A stretch of DNA of 13,335 nucleotides. Origin: Candidatus Aminicenantota bacterium. Its GTDB lineage: Bacteria; Acidobacteriota; Aminicenantia; Aminicenantales; Aminicenantaceae. Both the position numbers and the translations under genes were made by a program. Below are positions 1-5,364 of the stretch, in pieces; the stretch's first letter is position 1, and the number at the start of each line of letters is the position of its first letter. The notes below the pieces were generated by a model. That model ran no database searches. It was not told the DNA's origin and saw only the letters and a program-made list of their open reading frames with translations. The stretch is from NCBI GenBank assembly GCA_004378665.1, contig SOIA01000331.1:1-13335 (forward strand), written 5' to 3'.

Positions 1-42
1 TACGAGCTTTTTTATCTCTTTGTAGTCTATTTTCGCACTCAT
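1..42 (-). CDS. 5' end of an unidentified minus-strand gene (partial)
   Basis: Fourteen codons are visible, reading MSAKIDYKEIKKLV, before the window ends. The ATG at 42-40 is preceded by a purine-rich ribosome binding site (GAGGAGAG, complement of 48-55) at normal spacing, and a possible promoter lies upstream, so the start is credible. The short lysine-rich N-terminus resembles how some biotin carboxyl carrier proteins begin. Fourteen residues cannot establish that, and the product should be treated as unknown. The gene is divergent from ffh. Confidence 0.6.
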   Translation of the reverse strand, partial: MSAKIDYKEIKKLV

Positions 43-106
43 TCTTGCTCTCCTCTGCACGCAGAAATGAAAGCATGTTTCTTAAAAAAATAAAAAAATT
101 AGTATT

Positions 107-135
107 ACATTAATCACTATCAGAAAAAATGTCAA
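107..135 (-). promoter_or_regulatory. possible sigma-70 promoter for the left-edge minus-strand gene
   Basis: On the minus strand a perfect TTGACA (135-130) is followed after 17 nt by TAATGT (112-107), a weak -10 that matches three of six consensus bases. An A/T-rich leader of about 65 nt leads to the ribosome binding site and ATG at 42. The -35 and spacing are good and the -10 is poor, so the exact hexamers are uncertain. Confidence 0.45.
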
Positions 136-185
136 GCTGTGGAGTAAGCTTCTCCAAATCCGTGAAATAATTTTACTTCAGAAAG

Positions 186-429
186 GTTTTTAGGAATGAC
201 CTCGCTCCAGTCAGATTTTTAACGCCATTTCCTCCTCGTCCTTCTCGGGCCTGCGGAACTCCGCACGCTTGTCCTCAGCCACGCAGAGATGCCTCTGGGC
301 TTTCTATGTGCCCGTCAAGATGGCTCTTCTCGTGCTCAAACAGTCCTCGGCCCCGACTCTGTCGGGTTCCCTCGAGGACGACTCAGAAAGGCTAAATCTT
401 CCGATGTCGCTTCCTTCATTCCCAAAAAC
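186..429 (-). repeat. dispersed structured repeat, copy A
   Basis: This 244-nt intergenic element shares blocks with 4405-4658. Positions 211-266 match 4435-4491 at about 51 of 57 columns by hand alignment. CGTGCTCAAACA (331-342) and GGCTAAATCTTC (about 390-401) are also shared. Its ends are inverted repeats: GTTTTTAGGAATGA at 186-199 against 416-429, 13 of 14 paired, with the odd pair a G-U on the minus strand. An internal hairpin CCCGAC/GTCGGG (352-357/361-366) occupies the place of a different but equally stable hairpin in copy B. Positions 267-330 have no counterpart sequence in copy B. The short open frames across it show no recognisable protein. The strand is inferred from G-U pairs. 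Function is unknown: a structured RNA, a MITE-like element or an orphan mobile-element RNA are all possible. Confidence 0.8.
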
Positions 430-488
430 ATTTTCCATCACGGATATGGAGATGCTTATAGTTATGGCTGACGGTGGCTGGATTGACT

Positions 489-517
489 TTGACAGGGAAA
501 TTCGCTTAACATATTGA
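489..517 (+). promoter_or_regulatory. probable sigma-70 promoter of ffh
   Basis: A perfect -35 TTGACA (489-494) is followed after a 17-nt spacer by TATTGA (512-517), which matches half of the -10 consensus. It lies about 30 nt ahead of the ffh start. A second overlapping -35-like TTGACT starts at 483. A ribosome binding site GAGGAAG (534-540) precedes the ATG. Confidence 0.45.
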
Positions 518-547
518 ATATCAGTCAATTACTGAGGAAGAGCAATA

Positions 548-1879
548 ATGTTTGACCAGTTATCCGGCGGACTTCAAAAGGTGATGAAGTTTCTCCGCGG
601 CGAGGGGAAGATCACGGAGAAAAACATGGATGAAGCCCTGAAGATGATTCGCATGACCTTTCTTGAGGCCGATGTGAATTATCGGGTTGTGAAAGACTTC
701 GAAGAGAAAATCAAGGGCAAAGCCCTGGACCAGAAAGTCCTGATGAGCCTCACTCCTGCTCAGCAAGTGATCAAGATCGTGAGGGATGAGCTGACTTCCA
801 TTTTGGGGCAGGAGGCCAAGAAGTTGGAATTTTCGAGCTCTCCGCCCTCAATATTCATGCTGGTTGGACTTCAGGGCTCTGGGAAAACGACGACCTGCGG
901 AAAACTGGCCAAATGGGTATCAAATTTACAAAAGAATCCTCTTCTTGTTTCGTTTGACCTCAAACGGCCCGCAGCTCAGGATCAGTTGAAAATGATCACC
1001 GAAATACTCAAGCTTCCGTTCTATGAGATGACGAAAGACCAGATGGCCTCACCATCCGGTGCCTTAAAAGATCTCCTCAAGCATACAGCGAACCGAGGAT
1101 ATGATCCCCTCATCGTGGATACCGCGGGAAGGCTTCATGTCGATGAGGAACTGATGCAGGAGCTTCGGATGGTGAAGGATATTCTCAATCCCGTAGAACT
1201 GATTTACGTGGGGGATTCGATGACTGGCCAGGACGCCGTGAAGAGCGCGCAGATTTTCGAGGAGAAGATCGGTCTGACGTCCATCATCTTGACCAAGCTG
1301 GATGGAGATGCCAGAGGAGGAGCCGCTTTGTCCATCGTTTCCGTGACCGGGAAACCGATAAAGTTTATCGGTATCGGTGAAAAATTCGATAAACTTGAAG
1401 TCTTTCACCCTGACCGGATGGCCTCGCGAGTACTCGGGATGGGGGACATCTTGAGTTTGGTCGAGAAGGCTGAGGAAAAAGCGGATTTGGAAGAGGCGGA
1501 AGCCCTTGCACGCAAATTGAAGAAGAACGAATTGACTTTCGAGGATTTTAAAAAACAGCTCGTGCAGATGAAGAAAATGGGTTCTCTCTCTCAGTTCTTG
1601 AGTCATTTGCCGCAGGGCGGACCTTTCAAAGGCTTGTCTAAGCTCAGTATAGATGATAGAAAGATTCTCCATTTTGAGGCCATCATCAACTCCATGACTG
1701 GGGAAGAAAGGGAAAATCCAAAGATTATAAACGGAAGCCGCCGTTCGAGAATCGCAAGGGGCAGTGGGAGGTCCGTTTCCGAAGTGAACCAGCTGTTGAA
1801 GCAGTTTGCAGAGATGAAGAAAATGATGAAGAAGTCTCACTTTCAAAAACTTCTCTCTTCCCTTCCTTCATCTCACTAG
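548..1879 (+). CDS. ffh: signal recognition particle protein Ffh (SRP54 GTPase)
   Basis: Ffh binds 4.5S/SRP RNA and signal sequences of nascent inner-membrane proteins, then hands ribosomes to FtsY at the membrane. The 443 residues match the family length. The N domain spans about 1-95. The G domain follows, with P-loop GLQGSGKTT (107-115), G2-like DLKRPAA (137-143), DTAGR (191-195), TKLD (249-252) and GIGE (275-278). The M domain begins near the RVLGMGD motif (about 294-300). Its RNA-binding helices hold an NGSRRSR...RGSGRSVSEVNQLL segment, followed by a Met/Lys-rich tail. The ATG has ribosome binding site GAGGAAG seven nt upstream. The gene is followed by a 288-nt gap, so it is probably transcribed apart from rpsP although it precedes it in the usual order. 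Confidence 0.97.
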   Translation: MFDQLSGGLQKVMKFLRGEGKITEKNMDEALKMIRMTFLEADVNYRVVKDFEEKIKGKALDQKVLMSLTPAQQVIKIVRDELTSILGQEAKKLEFSSSPPSIFMLVGLQGSGKTTTCGKLAKWVSNLQKNPLLVSFDLKRPAAQDQLKMITEILKLPFYEMTKDQMASPSGALKDLLKHTANRGYDPLIVDTAGRLHVDEELMQELRMVKDILNPVELIYVGDSMTGQDAVKSAQIFEEKIGLTSIILTKLDGDARGGAALSIVSVTGKPIKFIGIGEKFDKLEVFHPDRMASRVLGMGDILSLVEKAEEKADLEEAEALARKLKKNELTFEDFKKQLVQMKKMGSLSQFLSHLPQGGPFKGLSKLSIDDRKILHFEAIINSMTGEERENPKIINGSRRSRIARGSGRSVSEVNQLLKQFAEMKKMMKKSHFQKLLSSLPSSH

Positions 1880-2107
1880 GGTTCACATTCATATCCTTGG
1901 TAGAGATTAGTCACAAAGGTGCGGGCTGGGGGTGAAGAAGCTCCTCTGAATTCTGAACGGGCACGGTTTCTCTGGGTTTGACCCCGAGAAGAGTGACGAG
2001 TGAATGGGAGCTGATTTTACTCACGGGGGAAAATCATCGTGCTTCAGGATCATCAGCCATCACACTCTTTCCAAGCTAACCGGAATGCTTACATCTCGTT
2101 AAATTAA
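1880..2107. other. intergenic gap after ffh, no gene seen
   Basis: No coding sequence, tRNA or recognisable SRP RNA was found here. A short imperfect hairpin, TTCTC-GGG against CCC-GAGAA (1968-1990), has no T-run after it and is not a convincing terminator. No copy of the dispersed repeat is visible. The right end carries the rpsP promoter. Confidence 0.55.
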
Positions 2108-2136
2108 TTGACTTTAGATGAAAATTAAGATATTAT
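2108..2136 (+). promoter_or_regulatory. strong sigma-70 promoter for the rpsP-rplS operon
   Basis: TTGACT (2108-2113) and TATTAT (2131-2136) each match five of six consensus bases and are separated by exactly 17 nt in an A/T-rich stretch. The position, about 32 nt ahead of the rpsP ATG, gives a short leader. This is the best promoter in the window. It would drive rpsP, khpA, rimM, trmD and rplS together. Confidence 0.8.
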
Positions 2137-2167
2137 CACGATTTATCTTAAAAAAAGTGGTTTAACT

Positions 2168-2437
2168 ATGATTTCAATACGACTTATGAGACTCGGCGCG
2201 AAAAAAAAGCCTTTTTACCGGATCATTGCGATTGATTCAAGAAAACCAAGAGAAAGCAAAGCGAAAGATATTCTTGGCTACTATGACCCATTGAAAGAAC
2301 CCCCTGAGATTAAAGTGGATTTGGAGAGAGCAAATTATTGGCTGGAAAGAGGAGCTAAAGCTTCAAAGACAGTACAATCTCTTTTAAATAAAGTTTCCAA
2401 GCGCGAGAAACTTTCCAATCAACAGTCAAAAACTTAA
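2168..2437 (+). CDS. rpsP: 30S ribosomal protein bS16
   Basis: bS16 is an early-binding protein of the 30S subunit that stabilises the body of 16S rRNA. The 89-residue product has the family signature at its start: ISIRLMRLGAKKKPFYRI, then DSRKPRES and the LGYYDP motif. It continues with VDLERANYWLERGAKASKTV and ends in a short basic tail. Length and motif order are typical. No clear Shine-Dalgarno sequence precedes the ATG; the upstream stretch is AAAAAAAGTGGTTTAACT. Translation may therefore rely on an unstructured A-rich leader. It is the first gene of a compact operon. Confidence 0.96.
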   Translation: MISIRLMRLGAKKKPFYRIIAIDSRKPRESKAKDILGYYDPLKEPPEIKVDLERANYWLERGAKASKTVQSLLNKVSKREKLSNQQSKT

Positions 2438-2447
2438 GGAGGTTACA

Positions 2448-2684
2448 GTGAAAGAACTCGTTGAAATGATTGCCAAATCCTTAGTTGACAATCCGGAAAA
2501 AGTTCAAGTTTCCCAGTTGGAAGGGGAACAAACCACAATCCTGGAATTGAAGGTCGATCAGGAAGATTTAGGCAAGGTTATCGGCAAACAGGGAAGAACA
2601 GCACGGGCCATCAGGATTATTCTTGGCGCAGCAGGAATGAAACTAAAAAGGAGATTCAATCTCGAGATCATTGAAAAAGGATAG
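2448..2684 (+). CDS. khpA: KH-domain RNA-binding protein KhpA
   Basis: This small KH protein (YlqC/KhpA type) binds RNA and, in Gram-positive bacteria, partners with KhpB; its exact role varies. The 78 residues form one KH domain. The GKQG nucleic-acid-binding loop (the GxxG motif) sits in GKVIGKQGRTARAIR at about residues 42-56. The start is GTG at 2448, ten nt after the rpsP stop region, with an excellent AAGGAGG (2437-2443) at ideal spacing. Its place between rpsP and rimM is the standard one, supporting cotranscription. Confidence 0.93.
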   Translation: MKELVEMIAKSLVDNPEKVQVSQLEGEQTTILELKVDQEDLGKVIGKQGRTARAIRIILGAAGMKLKRRFNLEIIEKG

Positions 2685-2685
2685 T

Positions 2686-3193
2686 TTGGTTACCATAGGG
2701 AAACTCATAAGGAGCCAAGGCAAGAGGGGCGAATTAAGGCTAAAGCCTTATTCTGAACACTCTCGAACCCTTTTTTTTTTCAAGAGTATTTCTTCAGAAA
2801 AAGGATAAGCTCGAAGAATATCGGGTTGAATCCCTACGCTCTTATAGAGAGCACTACATAGTCAAGCTGGAGGGAATAGACTCTCTCTCCCAGGCGCGCG
2901 AGCTCGTCGGCCTGGAATTCCTGCTCCCAGAAGAAAAGCTCCTGAGCTTAGAAGAAAATAATTATTATTCTTTCCAGATCATCGGCTGCTCTGTCGTCAC
3001 TAAAGGCGGAGAAGAAGTCGGGAGTGTAACTGATGTGGTGTGGATCGAAGACAATAACCTTTTGGTTGTTCGGAAAGGGGAGAATGAAATTCTCGTTCCC
3101 TTCACTCACTCGGTTTGTCTTGAAATCGACTTGAAGCGGAAGAGGATCCGTATCGATCCTCCCGAGGGTCTTTTAGAGTTGAATGAGATTTGA
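2686..3193 (+). pseudogene. rimM: 16S rRNA processing protein RimM, interrupted by a frameshift at a T10 run
   Basis: RimM helps assemble the 30S head and binds uS19. Reading from TTG 2686, one nt after khpA, gives LVTIGKLIRSQGKRGELRLK and continues to the T run at 2771-2780. That frame then stops at GGA-TAA shortly after. The next frame over is open from the run to TGA 3191-3193 with clear RimM sequence: SFQIIGC, EEVGSVTDVVW, ILVPFTHSV and IDPPEGLLE. Dropping one T joins both parts into a normal-length protein of about 168 residues. Both halves are well conserved, so the gene is probably intact in the cell. A homopolymer sequencing error is the simplest cause; transcriptional slippage on T10 is an alternative. 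The start codon is inferred from an AAGGA 4-5 nt upstream. The end overlaps trmD by 11 nt. Confidence 0.9.
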
Positions 3194-3935
3194 TATAATC
3201 ACCATATTCCCCGAGATTTTCAGGAGTGTTTTTTCAGGAGGAGTTGTAAAGAAAGCTCTGGAGAAGGGTATACTTGAAGTTCATGTTCACGACCTGAGAG
3301 AGTTTTCCGGAGACAAACACAAACAAGTCGATGATCGCCCCTTCGGCGGGGGTCAGGGAATGGTCCTGAAGCCTGAACCCATATTCGCTGCTGTGGAGGA
3401 GATAAGGCAGGGTGTGGACACACCCGTGTATCTCCTTTCTCCGCAAGGGAAAAGGCTCGATTTTCGGTATGCGGAAGAGCTGGCTCAGCATACCCGGATC
3501 ATTCTCATATGCGGCCGGTATGAAGGAGTTGACGAGAGAGTGACACGCCATCTGATAACGGGCGAGATTTCCATCGGTGATTACATTCTCACCGGAGGGG
3601 AGCCCGCAGCCTTTGTTGTTGTAGACGCAGTATCGAGGTTCGTTCCTAAAGTTGTGGGGAAAGAGGATTCGGTAAAAAATGATACTTTTTTCACTGGCTT
3701 ATTGGAATTTCCCCAGTACACGCGACCACGCGACTTTAAAGGAATGAAGGTCCCTGAAATCCTTTTGTCTGGAGACCACAGCAGTATAGAATCTTGGCGC
3801 CGAAGAAAATCCCTGGAAAAGACATGGCTCCTGAGGCCAGACCTTCTTGAGGGTCGAGCATTGTCTCAGGAAGAGAAAAAGATATTGAATGATATCAAAA
3901 CAGAAAAGAAAGGAAAGAGAGATGAACCTAATTGA
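3183..3935 (+). CDS. trmD: tRNA (guanine-N1)-methyltransferase TrmD
   Basis: TrmD transfers a methyl group from S-adenosylmethionine to G37 of tRNAs, which prevents +1 frameshifting. The 250-residue product begins with MRFDIITIFPEIF. It holds the SPOUT trefoil-knot elements in order: DDRPFGGGQGMV (50-61), CGRYEGVDERV (110-120) and ISIGDYILTGGE (129-140). LLEFPQYTRP (173-182) follows. D167 is the likely catalytic aspartate, aligned to E. coli D169. Length is typical. The ATG lies inside the end of rimM (11-nt overlap), and the stop lies 14 nt inside rplS, so the three genes are translationally coupled. Confidence 0.97.
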   Translation: MRFDIITIFPEIFRSVFSGGVVKKALEKGILEVHVHDLREFSGDKHKQVDDRPFGGGQGMVLKPEPIFAAVEEIRQGVDTPVYLLSPQGKRLDFRYAEELAQHTRIILICGRYEGVDERVTRHLITGEISIGDYILTGGEPAAFVVVDAVSRFVPKVVGKEDSVKNDTFFTGLLEFPQYTRPRDFKGMKVPEILLSGDHSSIESWRRRKSLEKTWLLRPDLLEGRALSQEEKKILNDIKTEKKGKRDEPN

Positions 3936-4263
3936 CCTGGTGGAAGAAAAACATTCATCAAAAAATACAGATTCCTTCAAGGTGGGAGATACTGTCAAGG
4001 TCCACGTGATCATTAGAGAAGGAAATAAAGAAAGAGTGCAGATTTTTCAAGGAGACGTGATCGCCAAGAGAGGTTCTGGACTTGGCGCGACATTCACAGT
4101 CCGAAAGACTTCTTTCGGGATTGGAGTCGAGAGAGTATTCCCTCTTCATTCCAAAATGATCAAGAAGGTTGATGTCGTGAGGCATGGAAAAGTCAGAAGA
4201 GCCAAACTCTATTATCTTCGTGAACTCAAGGGGAAAGCAGCTAGGCTGAAGGAAAAACGATAG
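3922..4263 (+). CDS. rplS: 50S ribosomal protein bL19
   Basis: bL19 sits at the 30S-50S interface. The 113-residue product shows the expected VGDTVKVHVIIREGNKERVQ, FQGDVIAKRG and TFTVRKTSFGIGVERVFPLHS segments, ending in a basic VRRAKLYYLRELKGKAARLKEKR-like tail. The ATG at 3922 is preferred over an in-frame upstream ATG at 3889. It follows AAGGAAAGAGAG and gives MNLIDLVEE, the usual N-terminus and length (E. coli 115). It overlaps trmD by 14 nt. An intrinsic terminator follows about 40 nt downstream, so this is the last gene of the rpsP operon. Confidence 0.96.
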   Translation: MNLIDLVEEKHSSKNTDSFKVGDTVKVHVIIREGNKERVQIFQGDVIAKRGSGLGATFTVRKTSFGIGVERVFPLHSKMIKKVDVVRHGKVRRAKLYYLRELKGKAARLKEKR

Positions 4264-4301
4264 GAACGTTTTAAATTTACTCTGGTTTGGGTTTATCAGA
4301 T

Positions 4302-4335
4302 AGAGCGCATGAGATTCGTTCCATTCGCTCTTTTT
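4302..4335 (+). terminator. intrinsic terminator after rplS
   Basis: AGAGCG (4302-4307) pairs with CGCTCT (4326-4331). After one mismatch ATG/CAT extends the stem around a ten-nt loop. Five T (4331-4335) follow immediately. The position, 38 nt after the rplS stop, fits the end of the operon. Confidence 0.6.
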
Positions 4336-4345
4336 AGAGGGGAAA

Positions 4346-4385
4346 GAAGGCTTCATGATATGTTCGAGAGAATCAGTGAACCTTC
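4346..4385. other. stable hairpin between the rplS terminator and repeat B
   Basis: GAAGG-C-TTCA-TGAT (4346-4359) pairs with ATCA-G-TGAA-CCTTC (4372-4385), giving 13 base pairs with two single-base bulges around a 12-nt loop. No T-run follows. It might be a second termination or processing structure, or the remnant of another element. Function is unknown. Confidence 0.45.
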
Positions 4386-4404
4386 ATTGTGACCGGAAAA
4401 ATGA

Positions 4405-4658
4405 GTAAAATACACGGAAATGGCATCGCTCCCTTCAGATTTTTAACGCCATTCCCTCACCGTCCTCCTCGGCGCCTGCGTAACTCCGCACTCAAGAAAT
4501 GTCACTTCGAACCGGATGTCCGAATTCAATCATTTTTCATCAGATTGATCCTCACGTGCTCAAACATACTCGGCGGCCGATTTCATCGGCTTCCCTCGGT
4601 GGAAGGTTCGGGAAGGCTAAATCTTCAAGGTCGCTTCTTCCATTTCCGTGTATTTTAC
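4405..4658 (-). repeat. dispersed structured repeat, copy B
   Basis: This 254-nt element is the second copy of the one at 186-429, in the same orientation. Its ends are a perfect 19-bp inverted repeat: GTAAAATACACGGAAATGG at 4405-4423 with its complement at 4640-4658. These arms differ in sequence from those of copy A. The internal hairpin GCCGAT/ATCGGC (4576-4581/4585-4590) has the same stem and loop length as in copy A but different paired bases. GGAAATGGC (4416-4424) can also pair with GCCATTCCC (4448-4456), giving a competing local hairpin. Positions 4492-4554 are unrelated to copy A. No flanking target duplication is evident. The strand is inferred from G-U pairing. Confidence 0.82.
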
Positions 4659-4686
4659 CCACACTATATGGAAGAGAACCATTTTA

Positions 4687-4692
4687 TATAAT
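4687..4692 (+). promoter_or_regulatory. possible -10 element for rnhB
   Basis: A perfect TATAAT (4687-4692) lies in an A/T-rich stretch 43 nt before the chosen rnhB start and just outside repeat B. No good -35 is seen at 16-18 nt upstream. A promoter here is expected because a terminator closes the previous operon, but the call rests on one hexamer. Confidence 0.35.
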
Positions 4693-4734
4693 AACTGTCC
4701 CGTGGACGATGGTTTATCGGGCCAAAGAGATGAG

Positions 4735-5364
4735 ATGGCAGACTTTCAGATTGAGAAGAAAGTAATCAAAAAGGGATTTAGCATTATAGCGGGTATCGAC
4801 GAAGTCGGGAGGGGAGCTCTTTTTGGCCCTGTCGTCTCAGCCGCTGTGATATTTCCCATAACACTGATCAAGCAGAAATTATCAGGCTGGGTGAGTGAGA
4901 TTGATGACTCCAAGGTCATCTCTCCTCTAAAAAGGAAACGATTGGCCAAAGAGATATTAGCCAACGCGGCTTCTGTGGGGATTGGTCTCTCTTCGAATTT
5001 TGAGATCGATCAAAAAAACATTTACTGGGCTTCGATAATCTCTATGAAAAGAGCAGTGGGAAATATGTCTCTTGCTCCTGACTTCATCTTAGTTGACGGA
5101 TTCAGATTAAATGATGTAAATTATCCACAGATTAGTGTGCGTCGAGGCGACAAAAAATGCATTTCAATCGCAGCTGCATCCATTGTTGCCAAAGTTTTAA
5201 GAGATGAGATGATGGTGCTTTTGGATAGAGTTTACGAAGGATACGCCCTGTCTAAGAACAAGGGATACGGCACAAAAGAGCATTTTAGAGCTTTAAAAGA
5301 GAAGGGGCCTTCGCCGTTGCATCGATTCTCCTTTAACCTCAAGTGTGGAGAGAATGGGGACTGA
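4735..5364 (+). CDS. rnhB: ribonuclease HII
   Basis: RNase HII cuts the RNA strand of RNA/DNA hybrids and single ribonucleotides misinserted in DNA. From ATG 4735 the product is 209 residues, close to E. coli (198). The motif GIDEVGRGALFGPVVSAAVI holds D22 and E23. DDSK follows at 57-60, VDGF at 120-123 gives D121, and SIAAASIVAKVLRD ends in D157. Together these form the DEDD-type metal site. Upstream in-frame ATGs at 4648 and 4711 extend into the repeat arm without homology, so 4735, which follows CCAAAGAGATGAG, is preferred. The 3' end overlaps the next gene by about 20 nt, suggesting coupling. Confidence 0.95.
   Translation: MADFQIEKKVIKKGFSIIAGIDEVGRGALFGPVVSAAVIFPITLIKQKLSGWVSEIDDSKVISPLKRKRLAKEILANAASVGIGLSSNFEIDQKNIYWASIISMKRAVGNMSLAPDFILVDGFRLNDVNYPQISVRRGDKKCISIAAASIVAKVLRDEMMVLLDRVYEGYALSKNKGYGTKEHFRALKEKGPSPLHRFSFNLKCGENGD

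Larger units (their letters stand above)
43..547. other. 505-nt intergenic region between divergent genes
   Basis: The region holds the left gene's leader and possible promoter, a small hairpin TGGAG/CTCCA (140-144/152-156), repeat copy A (186-429) and the ffh promoter and ribosome binding site. No convincing coding sequence is present. Frames that stay open across 269-528 on both strands lie mostly on the palindromic repeat and carry no recognisable motif. Confidence 0.7.
4264..4734. other. 471-nt gap between rplS and rnhB
   Basis: This gap breaks an arrangement that is usually tight. It contains the rplS terminator, a bulged hairpin (4346-4385), dispersed repeat copy B (4405-4658) and a possible rnhB promoter. 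Open frames at 4389-4765 on the + strand run through the repeat and have no recognisable protein features, so I do not call a gene. Confidence 0.7.

Noticed and set aside
269..528. Short open frames on both strands in the intergenic repeat A
   Set aside because: They lie mostly on the palindromic repeat, lack recognisable motifs, and are not preserved as proteins in copy B.
1064..1846. 260-codon open frame antisense to ffh
   Set aside because: It lies wholly inside a clearly conserved ffh and has no recognisable motifs.
1968..1990. Hairpin after ffh as a terminator
   Set aside because: It has an internal mismatch and no following T-run.
1880..2107. SRP (4.5S) RNA gene near ffh
   Set aside because: The conserved tetraloop and asymmetric-loop sequence of SRP RNA was not found in this gap.
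4389..4765. Two open frames of 88-100 codons across repeat B
   Set aside because: They span non-coding repeat arms and differ from copy A frames; no ribosome sites or motifs were seen.
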